A stretch of DNA of 64,000 bases from Mongoliitalea lutea (GCF_014652135.1 NZ_BMYF01000025.1:16537-80536), one strand, 5' to 3'; shown: positions 7,389-15,891, counted from the first letter of the stretch. Notes: generated from the letters alone by a model not told the origin. A program made the numbers and translations.

Positions 7389-8468
7389 ATGGATAGATTT
7401 GAGCGTCAATATATCCTTCCAGGCTTCGGGACTACTTCCCAACAAAAATTACGGGATTCCTCTGTACTAATCATAGGTGCTGGAGGTTTGGGTTGCCCTG
7501 CATTGCTGTACCTGAGTGCTGCTGGTATTGGAAAAATTGGCATCGTAGATGGGGACGTGGTTTCTGTTTCCAACCTCAACAGGCAAGTACTTTTTGGGCA
7601 AGAGCATATTGGACTTGGTAAAGCTGAAACAGCAGCATCTATTATCCAAGAAAAATACGCTGAGATCACTGTTGATGCCTATCCTTTCTTCTTGAACAAA
7701 GAAAACATTTTAGAACTCATCTCAGCCTATGACTTGATCGTCGATGGCTCAGACAATTTCCCTAGCCGGTACCTTGTGAATGATGCCTGTATGATTACAG
7801 GGAAGCCCTTGGTATTTGGGGCCATTTACCAAAATGAAGGACAAGTAGCAATTTTCAATGCAAAAGGTATCGACTCGATCCAGTATAGAGACCTCTACCC
7901 TACTCCACCAGCTGCCTTTGAAGTCCCCAATTGCAACGAAACCGGTGTACTCGGCGTACTCCCTGGAATGATCGGGACTATGATGGCTGCTGAGGCAATC
8001 AAATTTCTCAGTGGATTTGGGGAAACATTGGAAGATAAAATGCTTTTCTACAACTTGCTCAATCATGGGTCTTATCAAATTCAACTTTCAAAAAATCCTG
8101 ATTCAGAAAGCCTAAGGCCCAAAAGCCCCCAAGAGCTGCTTCAAATGGATTATGAGCACTTCTGCGGTTTGGATATCCAAACAGACTGGGAATCCGTAAT
8201 TGAAATAACAAAAAGAGACTATCCAAGTATACTCGTAGATGTAAGAGCATATGGGGAACAACCGGAATTTGACGAACTCAATCATGTGCAAATACCGTTA
8301 GATGAACTGGGAAATACTTCTCATCAATTAGAGCCATACCAGCAAATCTTTCTATTTTGCCAATCAGGAACCCGAAGCTTAAAAGCCGTGAACATGCTAA
8401 AAAAACACTATCCAGATAAAATGATACAATCGATCAGAGGAGGTATTGTGGAATACTTCAGGAAATAA
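7389..8468 (+). CDS. moeB: MoeB/ThiF-type adenylyltransferase fused to a rhodanese domain
   Basis: 359 residues in two parts. Residues 1-240 are an E1-like adenylyltransferase: GAGGLGCP (30-37) nucleotide loop, DGDVVSVSNLNRQ with the catalytic Arg region, DGSDNFPSRYLVND, and C182 in NCNETGVLGV, the expected cysteine of the family. Residues about 265-359 are a rhodanese domain with C324 in FCQSGTRS. It should adenylylate the MoaD C-terminus and supply sulfur for its thiocarboxylation. The two CxxC pairs that bind zinc in E. coli MoeB are absent (QYRDLYPTPP where the first is expected). Its stop codon lies inside the first GAAATA word of the next repeat region. Confidence 0.93.
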   Translation: MDRFERQYILPGFGTTSQQKLRDSSVLIIGAGGLGCPALLYLSAAGIGKIGIVDGDVVSVSNLNRQVLFGQEHIGLGKAETAASIIQEKYAEITVDAYPFFLNKENILELISAYDLIVDGSDNFPSRYLVNDACMITGKPLVFGAIYQNEGQVAIFNAKGIDSIQYRDLYPTPPAAFEVPNCNETGVLGVLPGMIGTMMAAEAIKFLSGFGETLEDKMLFYNLLNHGSYQIQLSKNPDSESLRPKSPQELLQMDYEHFCGLDIQTDWESVIEITKRDYPSILVDVRAYGEQPEFDELNHVQIPLDELGNTSHQLEPYQQIFLFCQSGTRSLKAVNMLKKHYPDKMIQSIRGGIVEYFRK

Positions 8469-8674
8469 AGATGAAATAGACTGCTTGAAATAAAGTTGAA
8501 ATAGTTAGGGTAGATATGTGTAGATATTGATAGATATTAACTTCGTGATATCATAAGGAAATTACAGCTAATTAATAATTAATCTTTCTACTGAAAACCA
8601 ACATCAAAAAATATCACCTTCGGTAAATATCTCTTCATATCCCTCATTATTTCCATCTTATTTCAATTTATTTC
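8462..8674. repeat. Intergenic repeat region with forward and reverse half-copies
   Basis: Left half, forward: GAAATA at 8462, 8473, 8487 and 8498, then GATAT words at 8513, 8523 and 8533. Right half, reverse: AATATC words near 8610-8631, then TATTTC at 8648, 8659 and 8669. The same building blocks as in 4926-5154 appear here facing each other around an AT-rich centre. No gene seen in 8469-8746. Confidence 0.65.
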
Positions 8675-8699
8675 CACCATATTACTACTCCTTTGCGAC

Positions 8700-8716
8700 C
8701 CTGTCTTGCCGACAGG
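8700..8716. repeat. Short GC-rich hairpin upstream of moaE
   Basis: CCTGTC (8700-8705) and GACAGG (8711-8716) form a perfect 6-bp stem around TTGCC, extended by weaker flanking pairs. It is GC-rich in an AT-rich gap and resembles short palindromic intergenic repeats seen in this phylum (general recollection). It ends 30 bp before the moaE start. Confidence 0.45.
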
Positions 8717-8746
8717 CAGGTCTGCGAGAAAAAACCAAAAACACCC

Positions 8747-9193
8747 ATGGAAAAAACCAGAACACCCAAAAACATCTTTGTAGAAGGAGCAATTGCTCCT
8801 GAAAAAATAGCCAAATCCATCGCCAACCATAGCAGCAACACAGCTATTGGGGGACATAGTATTTTCTTAGGCCAAGTAAGAGCCGATGAAAAAGAAGGTG
8901 GGCATGTAAGAGCTATTGAATACACCGCTTATGAGGATATGGCATTGCAACAGGCTTTTGAAATCCGGGAAGCGGTATTTGCGAAATATCCCCTTACCTG
9001 CATGCACATCTATCATAGTTTGGGCGAAGTGAAGACAGGTGAAATCTGTCTCTTCGTATTTACCTCTTCCAAACACCGCAAAGCTGCCATCGATGCCTGC
9101 GAAGAACTCGTCGAACGCATCAAAAAAGAACTCCCCATCTGGGGCAAAGAAATCCTGGACAATGAACAGTCGGAATGGAAGGTCAATACTTGA
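8747..9193 (+). CDS. moaE: Molybdopterin synthase catalytic subunit MoaE
   Basis: 148 residues. With thiocarboxylated MoaD it converts cyclic pyranopterin monophosphate to molybdopterin. Typical family stretches are GGHSIFLGQVRADEK, AIEYTAYEDMA (the conserved Arg/Tyr surface), the HIYHSLGEVKTGEICLFVF core and SSKHRKAAIDACEELVERIK followed by LPIWGKEIL, where the catalytic lysine lies. The ATG at 8747 is preferred; a TTG-initiated extension from 8693 would translate the GC-rich hairpin. It is separated from moeB by a repeat region, so it may have its own promoter. Confidence 0.95.
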   Translation: MEKTRTPKNIFVEGAIAPEKIAKSIANHSSNTAIGGHSIFLGQVRADEKEGGHVRAIEYTAYEDMALQQAFEIREAVFAKYPLTCMHIYHSLGEVKTGEICLFVFTSSKHRKAAIDACEELVERIKKELPIWGKEILDNEQSEWKVNT

Positions 9194-9213
9194 TGTGAAA
9201 AAAGCCTGCGTCC

Positions 9214-9480
9214 AAATAAGGTAGAAATAAAAACAGCCCCTCAGCCTCCTCTCTATCTCCAATTATTTCAACTTATTTCTACCTTATTTCAATTCACTAC
9301 CACCCAAACTCACTCCATTCCGAAATATCTATTTCAATCCAATATCTACCAATATCATAAAAATTTAATTCCACCTTATTTCAATTTATTTCAACTTATT
9401 TCCTCTATCCACCACCCAAAATCTCTCCATACCACAATATCAATTAATATCCAATAGCTATCAATATCAACAAAATATCC
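9214..9480 (-). repeat. Tandem A/T-phased intergenic repeats, reverse orientation
   Basis: A short forward remnant (9214-9230) is followed by two full reverse-orientation copies, about 9261-9360 and 9366-9480. TATTTC words occur at 9264, 9274, 9285 and at 9377, 9387, 9397, then a CACCACCCAAAATCTCTCC-type middle block, then AATATC words. Read on the minus strand, the block order matches the copies at 4926-5154. This fills the 346-bp gap 9194-9539; I see no gene in it. Confidence 0.8.
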
Positions 9481-9539
9481 TCCCATCTGAACTTTTTACC
9501 AAAATTACATGTATATACATAAGTTAACAAACCAACGAA

Positions 9540-10172
9540 ATGAACACGACGATAAATAGTTTAAATTGGCGCTATGCAGCCAAAAGAATGAACGGAAAGC
9601 AAGTTCCTGCTGAAAAATTGGAAAATATCTTAGAGGCTATCCGTCTAACAGCTACATCTAATGGATTGCAACCCTTTACCGTATTGGTGATCGAAGACAA
9701 AGAAATGCGTGAGAAACTACATGCTACTGCGGTAAAGCAGCCACAGGTGGTGGAAGGCTCTCATCTTTTGGTATTTGCTGCTTGGAAAAATATTACTGCT
9801 GAACAGATTGATACCTACTTCGACTTGGTCTACGAGGAAAGAGGCATGGAAAAAGGTGCTTTAGATCAGTATGCGAACTTCTTGAAGGAGCACTTCTCCA
9901 AGCAAACAGAAACTGAAATCTTCAATTGGGCATCCAAGCAAGCCTATATCGCCTTGGGAACTGCCCTAGTAGCGGCTGCTGAAGAAAAGGTGGACAGCAC
10001 ACCGATGGAGGGATTCAATCCTGCTGAGGTTGACCAAATCTTAGGATTAGCTGAAAAAGGAATGGGAGCTTCTTCCCTCTTGGCCTTAGGGTACAGAGAT
10101 GAGAGCGCCGACCACTTGGTAGATGCTAAAAAGGTACGAAGATCCAAAGACAAGCTTTTCGTGAAAATATAA
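9540..10172 (+). CDS. Nitroreductase-family NAD(P)H-dependent FMN oxidoreductase
   Basis: 210 residues, the normal size for NfsB-like enzymes. NSLNWRYAAKRMNGKQV at the start places the FMN-phosphate-binding Arg/Lys residues; TATSNGLQPFTVLVI is the typical second motif, and ASKQAYIALGTALVAAAEE with MEGFNPAEVDQILGL form the C-terminal dimer and flavin region. Such enzymes reduce nitroaromatics, quinones or related substrates; the physiological one is not evident. It is monocistronic, with a strong terminator immediately downstream. Confidence 0.9.
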   Translation: MNTTINSLNWRYAAKRMNGKQVPAEKLENILEAIRLTATSNGLQPFTVLVIEDKEMREKLHATAVKQPQVVEGSHLLVFAAWKNITAEQIDTYFDLVYEERGMEKGALDQYANFLKEHFSKQTETEIFNWASKQAYIALGTALVAAAEEKVDSTPMEGFNPAEVDQILGLAEKGMGASSLLALGYRDESADHLVDAKKVRRSKDKLFVKI

Positions 10173-10178
10173 AATAGA

Positions 10179-10207
10179 AATCCCGGCCTGATTGGCTGGG
10201 ATTTTTT
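10179..10207 (+). terminator. Intrinsic terminator of the nitroreductase gene
   Basis: AATCCCGGCC (10179-10188) pairs with GGCTGGGATT (10194-10203), one G-U wobble, 5-nt loop, followed by a T-run. Confidence 0.9.
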
Positions 10208-10238
10208 ACTTTTGGAATACGGTTAAAGCAAGCTACGT

Positions 10239-11282
10239 ATGCACAAAAGAAGTTTTATCAAATCACTTGGCTTAGGCGTTCTCAGTCTTCCAATGTTATC
10301 CGCTTCATTACCTAATTCCAAGAACCTATCGATTCGTTTACCAAAAGCCCTTCCTAAGGGTGGAACCGTCGGTATCGTAAGCCCATCAGCTGCAACAGCT
10401 GATCGTATGCAGTTTCAATTTGCCAAAGAAACGTTTGAGGCTTTGGGATATCAAGTAATTTTGGGTCAACATCTCATGAACAGAAGAGGACACTTGGCAG
10501 GAACTGATCAAGAACGAGCCGATGACCTCAACGAAATGTTTGCCAATCCGTCTATTGATGCCATCGTCTGTATCCGTGGTGGTTCTGGAGCCGCACGTAT
10601 TTTACCCCTTTTGGATTATCCTATGATCCAAAAAAATCCAAAACCACTCCTAGGTTACTCGGATATTACCGCTCTGCATGCTGCCTTATACACCCAAGCT
10701 GGTTTGGTTTCCTTTCATGGTCCAAATGGTACAGGTTCTTGGAATAATTTCAATGTTAAACAGTTTGAAAGTATTTTTATCAATCAATCGCTTCACACAT
10801 TTGAAAATGAACAGGTTAAAGGGGATGATTTAATCATTAAAAACAACAGAGTCAGCACCATTTTTCCCGGTAAAGCCACCGGGACCATCCTTGGAGGGAA
10901 TCTAACTGTACTAGCTGCTCTATCAGGTACTCCTTTTTATCCAGATTTCACCAATGCAATTTTATTTATTGAAGACATTGGAGAAGATCCGTATAAGATT
11001 GACCGAATGATAAGCACCTTAAAACTCAACGGAACGCTTTCTAAAATCAAAGGCTTCATTTTTGGTCAATGCACTGATTGTAATCCGAGTGGCGGGTTTG
11101 GTTCACTCACCTTAGATGATATTTGGGAAGATTACATTGTACCTCTAAAAATCCCTGCATACAAAGGAGCTATGATTGGACATATTCCCAAACAGTTTAT
11201 TGTTCCTCACGGAGCTACTGTGGAGATGAATGCCGATACGGGCACCTTTCAATTGACACATTCCATTTTCCAAAAACCATGA
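10239..11282 (+). CDS. LD-carboxypeptidase (peptidase S66) with signal sequence
   Basis: 347 residues. S66 serine peptidases cut the L-D bond of murein tetrapeptides (LdcA) or related amides (MccF). The N-terminus KRSFIKSLGLGVLSLPML is a signal, with a twin-arginine-like pattern lacking the second Arg. The fold begins at LPKGGTVGIVSPSAA; IRGGSGAARILPLLDY and GYSDITALHAALY give the nucleophile, probably S141; the Glu of FIEDIGEDPYKIDRM and the His of IGHIPKQFIVPHGA complete the catalytic triad. The stop overlaps the next start as ATGA, indicating coupled translation with the SGNH hydrolase. A role in periplasmic peptidoglycan recycling is inferred. Confidence 0.9.
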   Translation: MHKRSFIKSLGLGVLSLPMLSASLPNSKNLSIRLPKALPKGGTVGIVSPSAATADRMQFQFAKETFEALGYQVILGQHLMNRRGHLAGTDQERADDLNEMFANPSIDAIVCIRGGSGAARILPLLDYPMIQKNPKPLLGYSDITALHAALYTQAGLVSFHGPNGTGSWNNFNVKQFESIFINQSLHTFENEQVKGDDLIIKNNRVSTIFPGKATGTILGGNLTVLAALSGTPFYPDFTNAILFIEDIGEDPYKIDRMISTLKLNGTLSKIKGFIFGQCTDCNPSGGFGSLTLDDIWEDYIVPLKIPAYKGAMIGHIPKQFIVPHGATVEMNADTGTFQLTHSIFQKP

Positions 11283-11983
11283 TTAAATCAATTATACTAA
11301 GTTTTATAGCTATAGCTTTTCTTGACCAACCTATGAATCAGCCAAACCCCACAGAAACCTCAGCTAAGAATCCTATCAAATACCTAGCATTGGGAGATAG
11401 TTATACCATTGGAGAGGGAGTAGTTGAGGAAGAGCGGTATCCCAATCAAGCAGTGGCGATGTTACAAGCTCAGAGCCTTGATATAGAATTATCCCAAATC
11501 ATCGCAAAAACAGGCTGGACCACCGATGAATTAGCCCAAGGAATAGAAGATGCGAATATCGCTGGCAACACCTATGACTTGGTAACCTTACTAATTGGCG
11601 TTAACAATCAGTACCGCCGAAGAAGTGTGGACAATTATCGGGAAGAATTAACGTCGATGATCAAGCAAGCCATAACCTTCGCTCAAGGTAATCCAAAAAG
11701 AGTTGCTCTTTTATCCATCCCGGATTGGGGAGTCACGCCTTTTGGGAAAGATTCAGGAAGGGATTTGGAAGAAAATGCAGGTGCAATCGATCAATTCAAT
11801 GCAACCAAAAAAGCTGTAGCAGCTGAATTGGGTGTTTTTTACATTGATATCACAGAGGAATACCGCTCCATTGGAGGGTTAGATGAAATGGTGGTCGCAG
11901 ACAAGCTACATCCGAGTGGTCTTGTCTACAAAAGTTGGGCAAAAAAGCTCAGCCAATTGATTCTAAACTACATGGAATTTTAA
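11279..11983 (+). CDS. SGNH/GDSL-type hydrolase
   Basis: 234 residues from the ATG that overlaps the S66 peptidase stop. A short hydrophobic N-terminus (IILSFIAIAFL) suggests export. Block I is ALGDSYTIGEG with nucleophile S41; the Gly is in the TGWTTDELAQG region; the Asn is in LIGVNNQYRR; block V is DKLHPSG with D208 and H211. These hydrolases cleave esters such as acyl or O-acetyl groups. Its coupling to a murein LD-carboxypeptidase makes a cell-wall or lipid ester a fair guess, no more. A longer frame from 11123 is an overlap artefact. Confidence 0.9.
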   Translation: MIKSIILSFIAIAFLDQPMNQPNPTETSAKNPIKYLALGDSYTIGEGVVEEERYPNQAVAMLQAQSLDIELSQIIAKTGWTTDELAQGIEDANIAGNTYDLVTLLIGVNNQYRRRSVDNYREELTSMIKQAITFAQGNPKRVALLSIPDWGVTPFGKDSGRDLEENAGAIDQFNATKKAVAAELGVFYIDITEEYRSIGGLDEMVVADKLHPSGLVYKSWAKKLSQLILNYMEF

Positions 11984-11985
11984 AA

Positions 11986-12022
11986 AAAAAGCCCTAAAAC
12001 AGTCAATGTCCCAGGGCTTTTT
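11986..12022. terminator. Bidirectional terminator between the SGNH hydrolase and DUF1573 genes
   Basis: AAAAAGCCCT (11986-11995) and AGGGCTTTTT (12013-12022) form a perfect 10-bp stem with A/T tails on both strands, serving the convergent genes on either side. Confidence 0.85.
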
Positions 12023-12043
12023 GATTCGTCTTTATACTTAATC

Positions 12044-12433
12044 TTAAGCTTTTGGCTTGACATTAGAGATCAAAGAAACTCTTTCAATTGGTTCTGAAGC
12101 ATTTGAATAAATCCGTACTACAGAGTTTTGCTTACCCATTTTCCCTGCAGAATTAAATACAACTTTCAATTCAGCGGTAGCACCAGGAGCAACTGGCTGT
12201 CTTGGCCAACTTGGTGCTGTACAGCCACAGGTTACAGCCACGTTTGAAATGACCAATGGTGTATCTCCAGTGTTTTCGAATACAAACACATGCTCCACCT
12301 TATCACCTTGCGTAATATCTCCAAAGTCAATTGATTTTTCTTTGAAAGTCATTACAGCACCCTTTGAATCACTTTGTGCCTGCACTGCAAACACTGCAAT
12401 GAACATGACCATTAATAGAACATACTTTTTCAT
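12044..12433 (-). CDS. DUF1573 (Ig-like) exported protein
   Basis: 129 residues. The signal peptide MKKYVLLMVMFIAVFAVQAQ ends at a typical cleavage site. The rest is a DUF1573 domain: KEKSIDFGDITQGD, HVFVFENTGDTPL, VTCGCTAPSWPRQPVAPG and a closing KQNSVVRIYSNA strand. This is an Ig-like beta-sandwich common in Bacteroidota periplasms, with a CGC motif that could be redox-active or structural. Role unknown. It is downstream of the helicase on the same strand with a 21-bp gap. Confidence 0.9.
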   Translation of the reverse strand: MKKYVLLMVMFIAVFAVQAQSDSKGAVMTFKEKSIDFGDITQGDKVEHVFVFENTGDTPLVISNVAVTCGCTAPSWPRQPVAPGATAELKVVFNSAGKMGKQNSVVRIYSNASEPIERVSLISNVKPKA

Positions 12434-12454
12434 GCTTATTATAGTTGTTTTGAA

Positions 12455-13852
12455 TTATTGATTGCTAATTTCATAAAATTTTGGGTGAAAATTCACCAAA
12501 AACACTTCTTTTTTTGCCCTCGTCAGTGCCGTATACAACCAACGTATAAACTCTTCATTAATATTTTCATCTGTCAAATATCCCTGATCAACGAAAACCG
12601 CATCCCATTGACCTCCCTGCGATTTATGACATGTCAGTGCGTACGCAAATTTAACCTGTAAAGCCGAAAGGTAAGGATCTTTTTTAATCAATTCCATTCG
12701 CTCGGCCTTATTAACAACATCAGCATAGTCTTCCGCCACTTGCTGATACAAACTTCTGTACTGATCTACGCTCATGGATGCAAAAGGACTGTAAAGCGTA
12801 TCCAATATCACCTTTGCTTCAAAGAAGGGTTCATCCGGATAATCTATCAATCTCAATTCTAACGTAGCAAATCTCAAGCCATACAACTCTTCGAAGGAGC
12901 GGATTTTCACAATTTCTACAAAATCCCCATTGGCAATAAAGTTCACCCGCTCGGAATTGGCCATATACGTGTAGTTATTTTTGACCACCATCAGCAAATC
13001 CCCTGCAGCAATCTCATCTTCATAAAAATGAATCACTCTGCGGATATATTGATTATACTGCACAGCTGATTTATTGGACCGGGTAATTATGGTCGTGTTT
13101 TCTTTACCATACTTATCATAGGCATAGCGTAAGCCATCCTCTAGTCGCTCTCCAGTCATTTTAAAGAAATCATTGAAACCTTTGGTAACGAAGTGTATTT
13201 GCGCATGCTCCTGCTTAAGTTGATTTCGAAGTGCAGTTGCATTGAAGAGAATACCCGAATCCAGTTGCTGACGCATAACCTCCGTCATCTCTAAGGACTC
13301 CACTTTCAATCGAAAATACCGCTGTAAATACGATGGATCTAATGCAGGACTGAGCAAAGAGCCTACCGGTGGTAACTGGGCAGTATCTCCAACAAAAATC
13401 AATAGGTTGCTCGGGACCTGAAAAACAAATTTTATCAAATCTGCCAATAAGCTACGACCAAAACTCACCTCGTCTGCTAACATGGAAGACTCATCTACGA
13501 TAAAAACCGTGTCCTGACTATAGTTTTTTTGCAATTCAAATCCCTGACCCAAATCTCCAGCTTCACCTTTGGGTTTATAGATGATTTTATGAATTGTAAA
13601 TGCTACACGACCAGAATAATTGGACATTACTTTTGCGGCTCTGCCCGTAGGAGCGAGCAACATGCATTTCTTTTTGAATCGGGGTAATACTTTTACTAAA
13701 CTAGAAATCACCGAAGTCTTGCCAGTACCTGCAAATCCCCGCAATACAAAGGCTTGAATAGGCATCTCCCGTGTTTCAAGGAATGCATCCATTTTGGAAA
13801 AAAAACGCACCTGTCCCCCGGTGGGTTCAAATGGAAAATTTTTCCTCAGCAT
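12455..13852 (-). CDS. RecD/AAA_30-like superfamily 1 DNA helicase
   Basis: About 465 residues. Walker A is GFAGTGKTS, followed by LLAPTGRAAKVMS (motif Ia), TVFIVDESSMLAD (Walker B), FVGDTAQLPPVGS (motif III) and, at the C-terminus, ALTCHKSQGGQWDAVFVD and RWLYTALTRAKKEVFLV (motifs V and VI of the UvrD_C_2 region). This is the compact RecD-like helicase of Bacteroidota, without RecBC partners nearby. Earlier ATGs at 13894 and 13912 are possible; the latter would start two bases from the divergent Nudix start, so I take the ATG just before LRKNFPFEPTGGQ. The interruption between motifs III and V is normal for the family. Confidence 0.9.
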   Translation of the reverse strand: MLRKNFPFEPTGGQVRFFSKMDAFLETREMPIQAFVLRGFAGTGKTSVISSLVKVLPRFKKKCMLLAPTGRAAKVMSNYSGRVAFTIHKIIYKPKGEAGDLGQGFELQKNYSQDTVFIVDESSMLADEVSFGRSLLADLIKFVFQVPSNLLIFVGDTAQLPPVGSLLSPALDPSYLQRYFRLKVESLEMTEVMRQQLDSGILFNATALRNQLKQEHAQIHFVTKGFNDFFKMTGERLEDGLRYAYDKYGKENTTIITRSNKSAVQYNQYIRRVIHFYEDEIAAGDLLMVVKNNYTYMANSERVNFIANGDFVEIVKIRSFEELYGLRFATLELRLIDYPDEPFFEAKVILDTLYSPFASMSVDQYRSLYQQVAEDYADVVNKAERMELIKKDPYLSALQVKFAYALTCHKSQGGQWDAVFVDQGYLTDENINEEFIRWLYTALTRAKKEVFLVNFHPKFYEISNQ

Positions 13853-13914
13853 GATGGAAGGAAGCGGAGTAGATGCCCTATCTTGTGAATTCATTGATAC
13901 GAAGCTATGCATTT

Positions 13915-14418
13915 ATGAGAGAATTGGAAACGGAAATTGTGGAGAAATTTGGCAACAGGCTACGTACGAGGGTCAACGGAGTTTTGATCAAAGACAATCA
14001 GATTTTACTTATCAAACACCGAATGGCTGAAGGAAGGTATTTCTGGAATGTACCTGGAGGGGGTATGAAATATGGATCTAATGCCATCGATAATTTAAAA
14101 AGGGAGTTTTTAGAAGAAACAGGGCTTGAAATAGTCGTTGGGGATTTCTTATGTGTGTATGAATATTTGGACAAACCCCTACATGCAGTTGAACTTTATT
14201 ATGAGGTCAAAGAAGTTGGGGGGACTTTAAAACTTGGAAAGGATCCAGAATTGGAAAATGATAAGCAGCTAATCATGGAAATTGCTTATCTTGACATCGA
14301 AAAATTACGTTTCATAAAAAAATCTGACAAACACCGCTTATTTTGGGAAATAAATGACCTGAATGAAGTGTTAAAGTGGAAAGGATATTTTAATTTTGAA
14401 AATAATTCCATAAAATAG
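13915..14418 (+). CDS. Nudix hydrolase
   Basis: 167 residues from the ATG at 13915. The Nudix box lies at GGGMKYGSNAIDNLKREF followed by LEETGLEI (pattern G-x5-E-x7-REUxEExGU with Asn at the first Glu position, a tolerated but weaker form). It follows the strand RVNGVLIKDNQILLIKHR and FWNVPGG. The substrate, a nucleoside diphosphate derivative, cannot be told. It diverges from the helicase gene; fourteen upstream codons from 13873 are probably not translated. The C-terminus is unusually basic and Asn-rich (FNFENNSIK). Confidence 0.85.
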   Translation: MRELETEIVEKFGNRLRTRVNGVLIKDNQILLIKHRMAEGRYFWNVPGGGMKYGSNAIDNLKREFLEETGLEIVVGDFLCVYEYLDKPLHAVELYYEVKEVGGTLKLGKDPELENDKQLIMEIAYLDIEKLRFIKKSDKHRLFWEINDLNEVLKWKGYFNFENNSIK

Positions 14419-14471
14419 CAACTCGAAATCAAACCATCAACCTTATTCAATAGATTAAATTAATCCAACAA

Positions 14472-15053
14472 ATGACGCTAACTAAAATTTTATCGATCGT
14501 ATTCCTCTTAGGTGCATTAGGCCTAGGGTTCATGTTATACAAAAGTGTAGATGATGTAATGCAAGAAGAAAAAAGAATTGCAGCTACTGAATCTCGTATC
14601 ATCGAAAAACTTCAAATGCTTCGCGATGCTCAAATCGCTTACATCGCAACTAATGGAGAGTATGCTGGAAATTGGGAAGATTTGAGAAAATTTATTGAAG
14701 AAGGAAAAATCTGGTTGGTACAAAGAAGAGAAGAAACCAAGTTATTGGCTTATGGTAAAGAAGAGACTACTGTATTCTTTGATACCTTAGGTTCGGTAAA
14801 TGTAATGGATTCCCTTTTCAACGAAAGAAGATATCCTAACTTCAACATTGAAAACGTAAATATCGTACCGGGTTCTGGAGGTAAAGAGTTTGAATTCTTT
14901 GCTGATAAAGTTGAGCGATCTCAGCGTGAAATCGGTGTATTTGAAATCAGAGATCCAGACCCTATCAATCCAAAAAGGAGAGCTAATAATAAAGAAAAAG
15001 CATTAAGAGTGGGTTCGAGAACAGATTCTTCTACTTCAGGTAACTGGGAGTAA
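14472..15053 (+). CDS. Membrane-anchored pseudopilin-like protein of unknown function
   Basis: 193 residues. One N-terminal membrane helix (ILSIVFLLGALGLGFMLY) is followed by a helix with IIEKLQMLRDAQIAYIATNG and EYAGNWEDLRKFI, a pattern close to type II secretion pseudopilins (LRxAQxAYxxxNGxY). No prepilin peptidase site is seen. The C-terminus is basic and Ser/Thr-rich (KALRVGSRTDSSTSGNWE). It is followed two bases later by the DUF3822 gene, then coaD; I infer an envelope role but recognise no characterised relative. Confidence 0.75.
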   Translation: MTLTKILSIVFLLGALGLGFMLYKSVDDVMQEEKRIAATESRIIEKLQMLRDAQIAYIATNGEYAGNWEDLRKFIEEGKIWLVQRREETKLLAYGKEETTVFFDTLGSVNVMDSLFNERRYPNFNIENVNIVPGSGGKEFEFFADKVERSQREIGVFEIRDPDPINPKRRANNKEKALRVGSRTDSSTSGNWE

Positions 15054-15055
15054 GC

Positions 15056-15883
15056 TTGCATACGATAATACAAAATACCTCGGGTAAATCTTTGAGCGAT
15101 AAATTTGATGCACATGATGTATCAAGTTTATCGCTTGTTTTGTTTAACCATCTGTATATTTTGTTTTTAAAAGATAAAAACAAACAAATTCTTGGTGTAC
15201 AATGGGAAATCAAAAAAAACTTACAAGCTGCCGTAAAAGCAGTTTCCTCAATCCCTGTTTTTTCAAAAGACCTTACACTTGATGTTTTTTATCATGGAGA
15301 AAATCTTGCTTTAATACCAGGGGTCATTCATGAGCCAAATTTCAATAAGGCCTTATTATACGTTGGTAACACTCCAGAAAAAGACCTCGTACAGTACAAT
15401 ACCAGTCTAGAAAGTAATAACCTACAATTGCTTGGGGAGTTACCGAAAGATATTGTCGACCAATTATCAGCGGGGAAACAAGAAGTTAATTTTCATCATG
15501 CAGCAGCCTCTTTCTTAAGTTTAGCACTCAAGGAAAAATTCAATATGCTTAGTCAGGAGATTTGGGTCAGTTTACAGACTAATTTCTTGTACCTTGCAGC
15601 TTTCAAAAATCAGGAATTAGTAGTCTTTAATCGCTTTGAAGCTACAAATGAGGAAATGATCTTGAAATACATTTATGGCATTGCCAATAAATTAGATTTT
15701 GACCCTAAGCTATTCCGATTGACTATTTTTGAAAGTGAGTTTAACAAACTCCCTCAAGCTTGGGGAGAAGCCTATTTTAAAAACATCAAACGCTCACAGC
15801 CCATTAGCAACCAAATTTACCATCTAGGCGCTGAAGACTTTAAGCATACAGGCTTATTTGAAGCATCTTGGTTGTTCAATTAA
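15056..15883 (+). CDS. DUF3822-family protein
   Basis: 275 residues with an apparent TTG start two bases after the previous stop; no ATG, GTG or better TTG exists near the N-terminus, so the non-standard start is probably real. It matches the DUF3822 family: an ASKHA/actin-like two-lobed protein placed next to coaD in many Bacteroidota, with LYVGNTPEKD in lobe one and SQEIWVSLQTNFLYLAAF with LVVFNRFEATNEEMILKYIYGI in lobe two. Biochemical function unknown. The gene order pseudopilin-like, DUF3822, coaD suggests one transcript. Confidence 0.85.
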   Translation: MHTIIQNTSGKSLSDKFDAHDVSSLSLVLFNHLYILFLKDKNKQILGVQWEIKKNLQAAVKAVSSIPVFSKDLTLDVFYHGENLALIPGVIHEPNFNKALLYVGNTPEKDLVQYNTSLESNNLQLLGELPKDIVDQLSAGKQEVNFHHAAASFLSLALKEKFNMLSQEIWVSLQTNFLYLAAFKNQELVVFNRFEATNEEMILKYIYGIANKLDFDPKLFRLTIFESEFNKLPQAWGEAYFKNIKRSQPISNQIYHLGAEDFKHTGLFEASWLFN

Positions 15884-15891
15884 CCCATTCC

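Noticed and set aside
8693..8746. TTG-initiated N-terminal extension of MoaE
   Set aside because: It would translate the GC-rich hairpin and gives residues not seen at MoaE starts.
13873..13912. Overlapping start codons of the helicase and Nudix genes
   Set aside because: Using the longest frames would make the divergent genes overlap by 40 bp; internal starts at 13852 and 13915 are taken.
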